Positions 13,508 through 21,972 of a stretch of DNA of 23,974 bases are shown piece after piece. Source of the DNA: Caldifarciminota bacterium (lineage in GTDB: Bacteria > WOR-3 > Hydrothermia > UBA1063 > CAJXJZ01); NCBI GenBank assembly GCA_027073945.1, contig JALTEL010000274.1:1-23974 (forward strand), read 5' to 3'. Both the position numbers and the translations under genes were made by a program. The notes under the pieces were generated by a model. That model searched no databases, was not told the origin of the DNA, and saw nothing but the letters and a program-made list of their open reading frames with translations. Within the stretch, counting starts at the first letter, position 1. Each line of letters begins with the position of its first letter.

Positions 13508-13849
13508 ATGGGAGATTTAATAAATTTGAATGCCGAAGAGGAAAGAAATATCATTGGTGATGATAGCACTCCAACTCTCACATTGGAGAATAGTTCTACC
13601 GGAGAAGCCCTTAAACTGACGGCAAAAGCCACGGCTAAACCAGTGGGGGAGTTTGAAGCTCAAGCGGGAGGTGCTGCAACAATTGCTATATTGAAAATCA
13701 CTAATTCAACGGCAAGTGCCCCAGCTCTTGAGGTAAGTGGAGGAGCTATTGTCTCCACCGCATCAGCGGGTGCTACTCTGGCGGCAGGAATAAGAGTTAA
13801 ATTTGGTGATGTTTACGGATGGATACCCGTACATCTAGACGTTGCCTAA
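13508..13849 (+). CDS. Small beta-rich putative virion protein
   Basis: This 113-residue protein follows a GGGGAGGTGA site seven bases before the ATG. It is rich in A, T, S and G with alternating hydrophobic residues (TPTLTLENSSTGEALKLTA, AATIAILKITNSTASAPALE), the texture of phage decoration or fibre beta structures. It ends GDVYGWIPVHLDVA. There are no cysteines and no membrane segment. Its place between promoter B and the head-tail adaptor gene suggests a capsid decoration or minor head protein. No family is recognised. Confidence 0.72.
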   Translation: MGDLINLNAEEERNIIGDDSTPTLTLENSSTGEALKLTAKATAKPVGEFEAQAGGAATIAILKITNSTASAPALEVSGGAIVSTASAGATLAAGIRVKFGDVYGWIPVHLDVA

Positions 13850-13855
13850 TAGACA

Positions 13856-14536
13856 ATGGCTATAAATGTAAGTGAATTAGAAACCAGAATAGCGGCGATT
13901 GTCAACCAATCAGCAGAAGCCCCTACTGAGGGGAGTGATGACTGGAACTTGTGGCTGAAGTTTTTGAATATAGCTCAACAAGAGTGGGCAGAGGCCTACC
14001 CCTGGAAGAGCCTGTTCAAAGAGTATAATGCCCTGACCAGCACAAGTTCTGGGTCAGCTACTATTGCACTACCGAGCGATTTTAGGAAGCTAGCTGGCTA
14101 TCCCAAAATTACTGCCGATGGTACCAACACTTACGAATATCCCGTTATTCGTCCCCAAACAAAGGAAGAATATAAGGCTACCGACCATTATGCCTATGTG
14201 TTGGGGGACCCGAAGGCGGGATATAGTTTGATTGTCAACCCTGCCACATTGGTATCGGGAGCATCCATATATATTCCCTATATTTCTACGCCAAACTCCC
14301 TGTTATCACCCACTGATGTATCTCCTTGCCCTAACTCCGATTTCCTTGTTGATCGAGCAGTAGCTCTGCTATGGGAGGCAAGGGGGGATGAACGTTTTCC
14401 CCAAAAACGTGCCGAGGCAGACAAGATACTTGCTCGTCTATTAGAGATGGAGGGAACAACATTTGATGGTGAGGTTGACCGGAGGGTGAGGACGGTGGAG
14501 GAAACACGTTACAATTTTGAATGGGGTCGTGATTAA
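13856..14536 (+). CDS. Head-tail adaptor (SU10 adaptor / tail tubular A-like)
   Basis: This 226-residue protein has the look of podoviral adaptors that sit under the portal: an N-terminal helix pair (DDWNLWLKFLNIAQQEWAEA followed by YPWKSLFKEY), a central beta part with ATIALPSDFRKLAGYP, and a C-terminal helix FLVDRAVALLWEARGDERFP followed by EADKILARLLEMEG. The order decoration-adaptor-nozzle fits. No clear Shine-Dalgarno sequence precedes the ATG, which lies seven bases after the previous stop, so coupling is likely. The next gene overlaps by one base. Confidence 0.78.
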   Translation: MAINVSELETRIAAIVNQSAEAPTEGSDDWNLWLKFLNIAQQEWAEAYPWKSLFKEYNALTSTSSGSATIALPSDFRKLAGYPKITADGTNTYEYPVIRPQTKEEYKATDHYAYVLGDPKAGYSLIVNPATLVSGASIYIPYISTPNSLLSPTDVSPCPNSDFLVDRAVALLWEARGDERFPQKRAEADKILARLLEMEGTTFDGEVDRRVRTVEETRYNFEWGRD

Positions 14537-16473
14537 TGCCAATATTTCAGACACAAATACCGCCCTACAGAGCTGCCAAGAAGGTAATCGACAGCTGGGA
14601 CAACTTTCGTGGTGGATTAAATTTATTACTCAGGGAAACAGAACTGAAGGCAAATGAATTGGCTCAGGCTGATAATCTCATGCTTGTTGGTTCTGGCATT
14701 CCTACTCTCCGTTGGGGCCTAAAACACTATTTCCTTAGCGGGGCTACAGGGTCCGTTAGGGGATTATTCGGCTACCAGAACAGCGATACCGATACTAACG
14801 AGGCTCTCGCTATCACTGATTGGGGGTATATGACAAAGAAAAACGGGGCCAGCTACTCAATAATCACGGGAGCCTCGTGGGCGTCAGGAACGCACATAAG
14901 TATGACCCAGCTGGATAATAAAGTATATGTGGGCAGCGTTGATGCTGGACTAATTCGCTATGATGGCTCATCGCTAGTAAATTTCCCAACCGTTTCTGCT
15001 CCTACTGGCTTAACAGCGACTAACATCTCTGGAGCATCAGGAACGCAAACTTACAGCTTCAGGGTAACAGCTACTACCAGAGCTGGGGGAGAAACTGAGC
15101 CAAGCGACCCAGTCGTAATTTCGGGGCAACCCCAATCGCTTGCTGATGGTGCAATTCAGCTCCACTGGGTTACCCCATCAGCCGCTAGCGGCGTTCTATC
15201 GGCAATCAACATTTATGGGCGCATAGAAGGAGATGAGCGCTATCTTAGTTCAACCGATTGGCAGAACACTTATTGGTATGACGACGGCTCATACATTCCT
15301 CAAGATTTCCTCTACCCTCCTAATGCAAATACCACTGGTGGAGTTAAAGCTAAATATGTTGTGCGTTTCCAGGACAGGTTAGTCTATGGTGGGTTTGAGG
15401 ATGAGCCAAGCAAGATTGTCTTTTCTGGCCGTGTTCCCCTCCATGAACGCAACGACTGGACATCAGGTGGTGGCCTCATCCGCATTGAGCCTGACGCAGG
15501 TGATGCTGTCAATGGCGTAGCCGTTTTTGAGAACAAAATCATTGTGTTCAAAGAGAAATCCATCTGGCAGGTCACGTTAAAGGCGGTTACATCTGGCAAT
15601 TACACTGTCCTTGTGCCAACGGCCCAGTTAATTACCGCTTCTCATGGCTGCATCTCGGGCGATACTATTCGGGCTGTCGAAAACGACTTATTCTTCCTCT
15701 CCCGGGATGGAGTTTATGTCTTTGGTTATGAGCCGAATGTTCTGAGCGTCTTGCGGACAAACGAGGTTTCAGCCAGAGTGCGGCCATTCTTTGAGGGTTT
15801 GTCAATTGACCAGCTCAAGAAAGCTTCTGCTGTTTATTATAACCACAAATATCTTTTATCTTTCCCCGGGACTGGTAAGACGCTTGTTTATGACCGGGAA
15901 CGGATGGCCTGGATGGGCCCCTGGACGTTTGACGCTAATAAATATCTTGTCGACTACGATGCCAAGGGAGAACGAAGGCTTTTGCTAGCTAATGATGACA
16001 ACCCCTATGTGGAAGAGGTAAGCGACGCATACACTAACGATAATGGATCTCCTATTAAAACCATTTTAAGGACCAAGAAGGATGACTTTGGTGACTGGTC
16101 ATTGTTTAAGACCATTATTGACGTTTATTTTAACTTTCGCGCTGTTAAGGGTGATGTTTCCGTTAACGTTAAACTGGAGCAGAGGGACGGGAGTACAATT
16201 AGTGCTAAGAGCTTCACAGTGACAACAGTGTCGGGTAATGCTGGGTGGGGAGCTGATGAATGGGGTGCTGCCCTTTGGGGAGGCTCTGAGGAAACAGGGG
16301 GAGCTAGCGATCTAACCGATTTGGTTAAATGGGTACTGTTAAACAAAGCGACTAGGTCGATACAGGTGGAAATAAACACTACCGGTGTAAATGCGACCTA
16401 TGAGTTATTGGGTATCAAGACTAGGGCAACGCCAATGGGTCGTGGTTTTACTCCTAGCTCTTGGAAAGTATAA
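14536..16473 (+). CDS. Tail nozzle / tail tubular B-like protein
   Basis: This 645-residue protein is the probable short-tail nozzle. The N-terminus has VIDSWDNFRGGLNLLLRETE and AQADNLMLVGSGIPTLRWGL, the typical opening of podoviral nozzle or stabilisation proteins. Repeated blade-like motifs such as ISMTQLDNKVYVG, YVVRFQDRLVYGG and AVFENKIIVFKEKSIWQVTL suggest a beta-propeller. An inserted Fn3-like domain lies at about 150-250 (APTGLTATNISGASGTQTYS, TRAGGETEPSD). It starts one base into the adaptor stop (TAATG). Function follows from the family pattern and gene order. Confidence 0.8.
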   Translation: MPIFQTQIPPYRAAKKVIDSWDNFRGGLNLLLRETELKANELAQADNLMLVGSGIPTLRWGLKHYFLSGATGSVRGLFGYQNSDTDTNEALAITDWGYMTKKNGASYSIITGASWASGTHISMTQLDNKVYVGSVDAGLIRYDGSSLVNFPTVSAPTGLTATNISGASGTQTYSFRVTATTRAGGETEPSDPVVISGQPQSLADGAIQLHWVTPSAASGVLSAINIYGRIEGDERYLSSTDWQNTYWYDDGSYIPQDFLYPPNANTTGGVKAKYVVRFQDRLVYGGFEDEPSKIVFSGRVPLHERNDWTSGGGLIRIEPDAGDAVNGVAVFENKIIVFKEKSIWQVTLKAVTSGNYTVLVPTAQLITASHGCISGDTIRAVENDLFFLSRDGVYVFGYEPNVLSVLRTNEVSARVRPFFEGLSIDQLKKASAVYYNHKYLLSFPGTGKTLVYDRERMAWMGPWTFDANKYLVDYDAKGERRLLLANDDNPYVEEVSDAYTNDNGSPIKTILRTKKDDFGDWSLFKTIIDVYFNFRAVKGDVSVNVKLEQRDGSTISAKSFTVTTVSGNAGWGADEWGAALWGGSEETGGASDLTDLVKWVLLNKATRSIQVEINTTGVNATYELLGIKTRATPMGRGFTPSSWKV

Positions 16474-16519
16474 TGGGACAACAAGAATTATTTATTAGTT
16501 TTGTAAAAGGAGGTGAAAA

Positions 16520-18136
16520 ATGAGTTTCCTAAGTTCACTTTGGGGAGGAGCTAGCAATCCTCAGTTCTTAAACGTTGGTGCTCTGTGGCACAACATAGAG
16601 CATGAACACCCGGGAAGCTGGAGTATCGCCGGGCATCGTCTGCCTGATATCGGTTTAACAGAGTTTATTAAGCCAGTTATGGCTCAGGGGCCAGCTCCCA
16701 GCCAGGGTAGCAGCGGTGGTACCTCTCAAGCGCCACCTCCTAATACGTCTAGCATGAGCTTGGGTAGCTTGCTGCAACAAGCGGGATCTACTTCCCAGCC
16801 GTCACCAAACCCTCAACCTAGTGGAGGCGGTTCTGGAGGGGGGCAGCCTGATTACAATGCTCTTATCTCCCGTATGGTGAAAGCTGGCCACACACCCCAG
16901 AGCGCTCTGTCAACAATCCAAAGCCGTGGCTATGAAGAGATGGCCCGTGAATATGGTTTGCTTCAATCACCTCCATCTCAGCCGAATATAGATTGGGATG
17001 CGGTTTATGCGCCCGCCTTTGAGGCGTATAAAAATCTCGAGAATACACTTAAAGATAGCCTTAACGAGACTATTTCCACTCTCCAGAAGAAAGGCCAGCA
17101 GGAAAAGCAAAGCTTGCAGACCTTCCTTGGTGGAGAGGAAGCAAAATACAACCAAGAGAAAGAACAAGCTGCTAAGGTGAAAGAGCAGGCCATTAACGAG
17201 GCTAAACAAGTAGCCCAGTTAGGGGAGACTAAGCAGAAAAACAAAGCCCAGCGGCTTATTTCTGCCGAGGAAGCCCGCACTCGCTCTGCTATCGAGGAAG
17301 CCCGCCGGGGTGCTGCTCAGGCCATGAGAGCAATGCAAGCTCTTTACGGTGCTAGCAGCTCTGCTGGACCTGCCTTCTCACAAATTGCGAGCGAGCAGGC
17401 ACTGCGGAATATTGGCAAATATCGGCAAGAGCTTGGCAGATATGGCAAAGACATAAATAGCCAGTTGCAGGAAAACTTGGGCACTATTCAACAGGCGCTT
17501 CAGTCAACGGTGCAGAAAAACACTCTCGCTTACCAAAATACGGTGGGGAAGATTGATACTGCTCTGGAGAACTTGCGAAAGCAAATCCAAGACAAGATCA
17601 GCGAGGTGGATACCAATACGCAGGCGTTGATTGCTCAAGCACGGCAGACGTTGGCTCAGAAGCTAGCCCAGATTGGCCTGGAGCGAGGCACTCTGGAGAC
17701 GCAGAAGGCGCAAAGGCGCATTGAAGCTCTCCGAGAGTATCAGCAACAGGTTCAACAGATCAAGAATAGTAATACCCAGTTCCTGCGGCAGCTTTACCTC
17801 CAGCAACAACAGGCAGAAAATGCCTTGCAACAAATGAAGGCAAAAGCTGCAGCCAGCTTTGTCAAGGCAAACATGCAGCCAGCCGGATTGACCTTGCCAG
17901 AAATGATGCTTGCTGCCCAGCGAGCTAACTTGCAAGTCAACCCAGAAGCATTCCAGCAGCTCTTACAGCAGGCGGTTATTGCCCAAGGAGGTCGGCTGAC
18001 TAGCCCCGATGTTCTTCCTAAAGGTGTAATTTTCCAGCCAAGGAAGAAGAAAGAGGAAACTGCATTCAGCAGTACGCTGGACCTTACCGACCCCAAGACA
18101 TGGGCAATACTTAGTCAACAGGCAGGAGGAGAGTAA
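16520..18136 (+). CDS. Putative internal virion/ejection protein, long coiled coil
   Basis: This 538-residue protein has an AAAAGGAGGTGA site. The N-terminal 50 residues (FLSSLWGGASNPQFLNVGAL, DIGLTEFIKPVMAQG) are followed by a disordered P/S/G/Q linker to about residue 110. From about 160 to 450 there is an almost unbroken, Q/A/K/E-rich helical coiled-coil region. The C-terminus is globular. Position between nozzle and the giant next gene matches podoviral internal proteins that are ejected with DNA to span the cell envelope. The role is inferred from composition and order. Confidence 0.72.
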   Translation: MSFLSSLWGGASNPQFLNVGALWHNIEHEHPGSWSIAGHRLPDIGLTEFIKPVMAQGPAPSQGSSGGTSQAPPPNTSSMSLGSLLQQAGSTSQPSPNPQPSGGGSGGGQPDYNALISRMVKAGHTPQSALSTIQSRGYEEMAREYGLLQSPPSQPNIDWDAVYAPAFEAYKNLENTLKDSLNETISTLQKKGQQEKQSLQTFLGGEEAKYNQEKEQAAKVKEQAINEAKQVAQLGETKQKNKAQRLISAEEARTRSAIEEARRGAAQAMRAMQALYGASSSAGPAFSQIASEQALRNIGKYRQELGRYGKDINSQLQENLGTIQQALQSTVQKNTLAYQNTVGKIDTALENLRKQIQDKISEVDTNTQALIAQARQTLAQKLAQIGLERGTLETQKAQRRIEALREYQQQVQQIKNSNTQFLRQLYLQQQQAENALQQMKAKAAASFVKANMQPAGLTLPEMMLAAQRANLQVNPEAFQQLLQQAVIAQGGRLTSPDVLPKGVIFQPRKKKEETAFSSTLDLTDPKTWAILSQQAGGE

Positions 18137-18138
18137 AC

Positions 18139-21100
18139 ATGAGTCTGTTGGATATTTGGCGGCAGGCTGAAGAAGTGAAGCGACGCCTGGAGGGAGGCTT
18201 TAACACAGCCAGAGAAAACCTCCAGGCGTGGCGAAAAGTTGTCACGTCGCCTCAGGCGAGAAGCGACTATGCCCGCTATGTGGTGAAACCAACAGTGAAG
18301 AGGTTGGTCGAAAACGCGGGGAAAGAGTTCCAAGCTCAGCAGCAAGCTGAATTTGCACCGGTGCGCAATATTGTAAGACCATATATAAACAAGAAGATAA
18401 ACGAGTGGCAAAACTACAACAAGGCATATACGCGGGCGTATCGGCAATATGGGGTTGAGGGGACATATCCACTCATTATCCCTCAGCAACCAAAAGTTGT
18501 TCAGTGGGCAATTCAAAAGATAAAGCCGCTTTCTATTCCCAAAGCAATGACCCCGCTGCCTTTTAACATCCCGATTGGGAAAATAGCTACCTCGTTTGCA
18601 GAGCAACCACCCGAGCTAGAGGCAGCCAGGCAGAAACTATTGGCAGGGAAACCAATTACTAAGCACGACATTCACGCCTCTAGAAACTACCTGTTAAATA
18701 CAGCGGGGCTAATGTCAGGGGGACTGTCTGAAAGCCCCTTCCGTCTTAAGCCAGAGCAGATAGAGCAGATGATACGGGATATACGTGCTCAGAATATCGC
18801 CGACGCTGCTCGGGCGAAGGAAATCAGAGGTGTTTTTAACAGCGATTTCCTCCGCAAGGTAGGTAAGTTAAAGAGCATTGTTAATAGAGGGTTGTATGCC
18901 AACGGGGATGTAGAAACAGCCAGGCGTTCTCCCAAAATTGGTAAAGACATAAATATGGCCTTAGAACACATTCAAGAAATGTTGCCCTGGGTTAAAAGCG
19001 ATGATGCGGCCTTCCAACTGCTAAAGGAATTTCCCACCCTCAAGGACACTCGGGTGAAGAGAACGCCAAAAGAAGAGGAGTTACGCAAAATACACAAAAC
19101 TGTCCTGAGAGCATGGGCAGACTGGAAGAAGGAGTGGGGTACTATTGCTTCTCCCCGTGACCAAGAGAGAATGTATAACGCCTGGCATAAAGCAGTAATG
19201 AAGGGGACAATTAGCCCCACTGCTGCTACTAAACTAGGCTTTCGTGAGGCGACCAATATTGAAAAAGAGAAAGTAGGAAAACTATTTGCTCCTTGGTTCA
19301 GAAGTCCTGAGTATATCTTTGAGAAGATGGGGCACCACAAAGAGTGGGATGCCCTCAGGTGGGGGGAGGAAAAAATGAATAGTGTTATTGGCAAGAGTAG
19401 AACGATGTTTAACAAGTGGTGGGAAATGCTTGGGAAAGATGAGCAATCAAGTGAGAGGGTCTTCCGCTACCTCGATGGGGAAAAGATAAAACTTAATCCA
19501 AATGAATACAAAGTGGCACAAGAGGCAAGAGCCCTCTTGAATGTTTGGGCAGACAAGTTACACCTACCAAAAGAGCGGCGGATTACAAACTATATTCCCC
19601 ATTTATTTGAAGAAGAGATTAAACGTGGCGAGCTATCTCCGCAACTGAGAAAAGTGCTCGAGTGGACAACTCCCCAAGGGAAAGTTGACCCATTCTTCTT
19701 GAAGCACCGTCTTGGAGCTACGGATTACAAGCGTGATTTGTTTGATGCTCTTGAGGCTTACACATACCAAGGGGCAAAGAAACTCTACCTAGAAAAACCC
19801 ATGCAGAAAATGGCCAAATTGGTTGATAGGCTACCCGAGCAGGCAGCTAACTATGTTGACGATTTCTTGCGGGCTTACGCAGGGCGGCCGACAAAAGTAG
19901 AGAAAATTATTGAGGATAATGTCTTTGCCGCTCTCCCCAATAGCTGGAAGAACATCCTTGGCCCACGGCCATTGAGAGAGGTTGAAAGAGTAGCAACTAC
20001 CCAGGTTTACCGAGGCCTTTTGGGAATGAACTTTACCGCAGCCTTGAGGAACTTGACCCAAGGTATCAACACATTCTCAAAGCTAGGAGCGAAATACACT
20101 GCCCTTGGCTATCGCCATTTATTGAGCGATGGGGCAGAAGAGTTGAAGCGCAACCACGTACTAGACGATATTATCATCGCTCAATACAGGAACGCTGGGT
20201 TCAGGGCAAAGCTACGGGCTCTGGATAAGGCTTTGTTTGCCCTTTTTGAACTGTCGGAGCGAATAAACAGAGGTGCTGCCTATTACGGTGCTAAGCAGAT
20301 GTTTTTAGATAAAGGCTTACCAGAGAAAGAGGCTATAGAGGCTGCTAAGAGGGTGGTAAGAGACACTCAATTTGCTTACGGGAAATTACACTCACCCCTC
20401 ATCTTCCAACAGCCAGGAATGCGATCGGTATTCCAGCTGTCAACCTTCCCCTTAAAGCAAGCAGAATTTGTGGGGGGCATGTTGAGACATAAGGAGTGGA
20501 GAGCGCTTGCCCGTTATATCATATCTAGTTTGGTGACTGTTTGGGGGTCAAAGAAAATCCTGGGTGGAATTATAAACCTGGATTACCCCGATGTGCTTTT
20601 CAAGAACCTTTTGCCAGGATTAGGGCCAATACCAACTGCGGTTGTTGCTCTCCATGAAGCAAAGGGGGCTAGGGGCAATGAGCGTAAATATTTAATTAAG
20701 AAGGTTGGCAGGCAAGTTGCTAAAATGTCTATTCCTGCGGGGGGACAAATAAGCAAGTCATATATTGGCCTAAAGGCATGGAAAGAGGGGGAAAGCAAGA
20801 CTGCTACCGGTAAGCGACGTTTCTTAGTCAAAAAGAGCAGAGCTAATTTGATAAGAGCTGCGATAGGCGGTCAGTGGACTTTCCCAGAAGCAAGAGCTTA
20901 CATTGAAGCTGGAGGAAAGCCCATGAGCAGAAGTAAGGCAATGTTCCAAAACTTGAGCCAGCTAAAGCCTGCTCAGGCGTCCGCCAAGATGAGATTTATT
21001 AAAAAGCAGAACCCAACTCTCTACCGGCAGATTAAACAGCAGGCAGTAAATAAGGCGCTTGGCTTGACCCCCGAGGAAGAGAAACTGCGGAACAAGAGGG

Positions 21101-21264
21101 TGTTTGATGGTAGCCGGGCAAGGGCAATCTACCAACAGATACAGAAGGCAAAAACGCCTGAGGAAAAGGCAACATTGGTGAAAAAATACACTCAGGCGGG
21201 TATCATAAATAAAACAGTAATGCAGCAGTTACAGATGTTAGTGACGGAGGGAAAATTGCAATGA
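18139..21264 (+). CDS. Giant internal virion protein (putative ejection protein)
   Basis: This 1041-residue, largely helical, basic protein begins two bases after the previous stop, with GGAGGAGAG upstream. It is the largest gene in the window. Recognisable stretches include LPKERRITNYIPHLFEEEIK and GLLGMNFTAALRNLTQGINT, and, near residues 790-812, a hydrophobic segment YIISSLVTVWG that could touch membrane. GGQISKSYIGLKAWKEGESK resembles the C-terminal part of other large phage internal proteins I have seen. No catalytic motif is found. Likely injected with the genome; the neighbouring lysozyme-like gene supports that. The next gene overlaps by four bases (ATGA). Confidence 0.75.
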   Translation: MSLLDIWRQAEEVKRRLEGGFNTARENLQAWRKVVTSPQARSDYARYVVKPTVKRLVENAGKEFQAQQQAEFAPVRNIVRPYINKKINEWQNYNKAYTRAYRQYGVEGTYPLIIPQQPKVVQWAIQKIKPLSIPKAMTPLPFNIPIGKIATSFAEQPPELEAARQKLLAGKPITKHDIHASRNYLLNTAGLMSGGLSESPFRLKPEQIEQMIRDIRAQNIADAARAKEIRGVFNSDFLRKVGKLKSIVNRGLYANGDVETARRSPKIGKDINMALEHIQEMLPWVKSDDAAFQLLKEFPTLKDTRVKRTPKEEELRKIHKTVLRAWADWKKEWGTIASPRDQERMYNAWHKAVMKGTISPTAATKLGFREATNIEKEKVGKLFAPWFRSPEYIFEKMGHHKEWDALRWGEEKMNSVIGKSRTMFNKWWEMLGKDEQSSERVFRYLDGEKIKLNPNEYKVAQEARALLNVWADKLHLPKERRITNYIPHLFEEEIKRGELSPQLRKVLEWTTPQGKVDPFFLKHRLGATDYKRDLFDALEAYTYQGAKKLYLEKPMQKMAKLVDRLPEQAANYVDDFLRAYAGRPTKVEKIIEDNVFAALPNSWKNILGPRPLREVERVATTQVYRGLLGMNFTAALRNLTQGINTFSKLGAKYTALGYRHLLSDGAEELKRNHVLDDIIIAQYRNAGFRAKLRALDKALFALFELSERINRGAAYYGAKQMFLDKGLPEKEAIEAAKRVVRDTQFAYGKLHSPLIFQQPGMRSVFQLSTFPLKQAEFVGGMLRHKEWRALARYIISSLVTVWGSKKILGGIINLDYPDVLFKNLLPGLGPIPTAVVALHEAKGARGNERKYLIKKVGRQVAKMSIPAGGQISKSYIGLKAWKEGESKTATGKRRFLVKKSRANLIRAAIGGQWTFPEARAYIEAGGKPMSRSKAMFQNLSQLKPAQASAKMRFIKKQNPTLYRQIKQQAVNKALGLTPEEEKLRNKRVFDGSRARAIYQQIQKAKTPEEKATLVKKYTQAGIINKTVMQQLQMLVTEGKLQ

Positions 21265-21845
21265 ACTGGTTATTGAAAGCATGGGAAGAGGCAGCCAACG
21301 CTGCTAAATCGTTGGGGCAAAGCGTAATAAACCACTTTACCACTTATCCCCCATTAGTAAGCCCTGTAGCAGATGACAATTGGGGAAGTAGTCCAACTCC
21401 TACACCAACTGCAGTGCCAACGCCAACACCCACCCCAACACCAATCCCCTGGTATGTAAAAAATGTTCCCATTGAGCAACGCCCCTATCATCAAGATATA
21501 GCCAAGGCTTGGGGGAACGCTGCGGGAATAGCCCACCAAATTTTGCGGTGGGTAGACCCTGTGACGGGGACAATTAGGGGAGAAAATGTCTCTTATATGA
21601 ACGGACCAGAGATGGATAAACGCAACAAGGATGGTAGTACTGACCGTGGTTTATTTAGAATAAATTCGAGAACTTTCGCTGATTATATGAGACGTATGCC
21701 TAACAAGCTTCGGCAACTAGGCATTACCAATTGGGATGATATGCTCAATCCCCTCTTAAATGCTAGAATGGCCAGGCTCATTTATCACTATCAAGGGGCA
21801 GGTGCCTGGGTTGCTGCTCCACCGAGGTTAAAACGACGTCAATGA
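21261..21845 (+). CDS. Lysozyme-like virion transglycosylase with Pro-Thr linker
   Basis: This 194-residue protein has an N-terminal helix (1-25), a Pro-Thr linker at residues 45-63 and a lysozyme-fold domain at about 75-185. The proposed catalytic glutamate is E108 (TIRGENVSYM). DGSTDRGLFRIN at 124-135 and the later DMLNPLLNARMARLIYHYQG at 160-179 are the standard SLT/goose-lysozyme landmarks. It would cut peptidoglycan locally during DNA entry. It is coupled to the giant internal protein by ATGA. The C-terminus (PPRLKRRQ) is abrupt, so the domain may be slightly short. Confidence 0.82.
   Translation: MNWLLKAWEEAANAAKSLGQSVINHFTTYPPLVSPVADDNWGSSPTPTPTAVPTPTPTPTPIPWYVKNVPIEQRPYHQDIAKAWGNAAGIAHQILRWVDPVTGTIRGENVSYMNGPEMDKRNKDGSTDRGLFRINSRTFADYMRRMPNKLRQLGITNWDDMLNPLLNARMARLIYHYQGAGAWVAAPPRLKRRQ
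21393..21449 (+). repeat. Pro-Thr codon repeat (linker)
   Basis: Nineteen codons of CCN/ACN with few exceptions encode residues 45-63 of the lysozyme-like protein (PTPTPT, AV, then PTPTPTPTP). It is a flexible spacer between the N-terminal helix and the catalytic domain and a likely site of length variation between relatives. Confidence 0.8.
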
Positions 21846-21853
21846 AGAGATAC

Positions 21854-21882
21854 TTGATTAAAACTATGAAGAATGTTATAAG
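21854..21882 (+). promoter_or_regulatory. Extended -10 promoter C, upstream of the tail fibre gene
   Basis: TTGATT (21854-21859), a 17-base spacer and TATAAG (21877-21882) with TG at 21874-21875. The core TGTTATAAG is identical to that of promoter B, and GGTGATA follows at 21886-21892 as it does in B. The -35 is a weaker match. Confidence 0.62.
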
Positions 21883-21888
21883 AAAGGT

Positions 21889-21948
21889 GATAGCCTTGTG
21901 CAAGAAACAGAGGCGTGGGAGTAAATTTTTGCTCCGCACGCCTTTTTT
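21889..21948 (+). ncRNA. Candidate short leader transcript C (attenuator or small RNA)
   Basis: About 60 nt from the predicted start to the T run. It contains the near-palindrome CTTGTGCAAG (21895-21904), comparable in place to TTGCGCTAGCAA in B. GCCTT (21893-21897) can pair with GAGGC (21910-21914), which is the first part of the terminator 5' arm, giving an alternative structure as in B. No ORF is present. Confidence 0.4.
21911..21948 (+). terminator. Intrinsic terminator C
   Basis: AGGCGTG (21911-21917) pairs with CACGCCT (21937-21943) and GGAG (21918-21921) with CTCC (21932-21935), with one bulged G and a ten-base loop, followed by six T (21943-21948). It is the strongest terminator in the window and lies 24 bases before the tail fibre start. 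Confidence 0.82.
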
Positions 21949-21972
21949 AATTGGTAAAGGAGGCAGGAAACA

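Noticed and set aside
16446..16474. Perfect -10 box TATAAT at 16469-16474 before the coiled-coil gene
   Set aside because: It lies at the nozzle stop codon, has no TG extension, and the -35 position (TTTTAC) matches poorly, so chance is likely.
17005..18096. Long open frames on the - strand opposite the coiled-coil gene
   Set aside because: They mirror Q/A-rich codons of the + strand gene and have no ribosome site or recognisable protein; shadows of the real gene.
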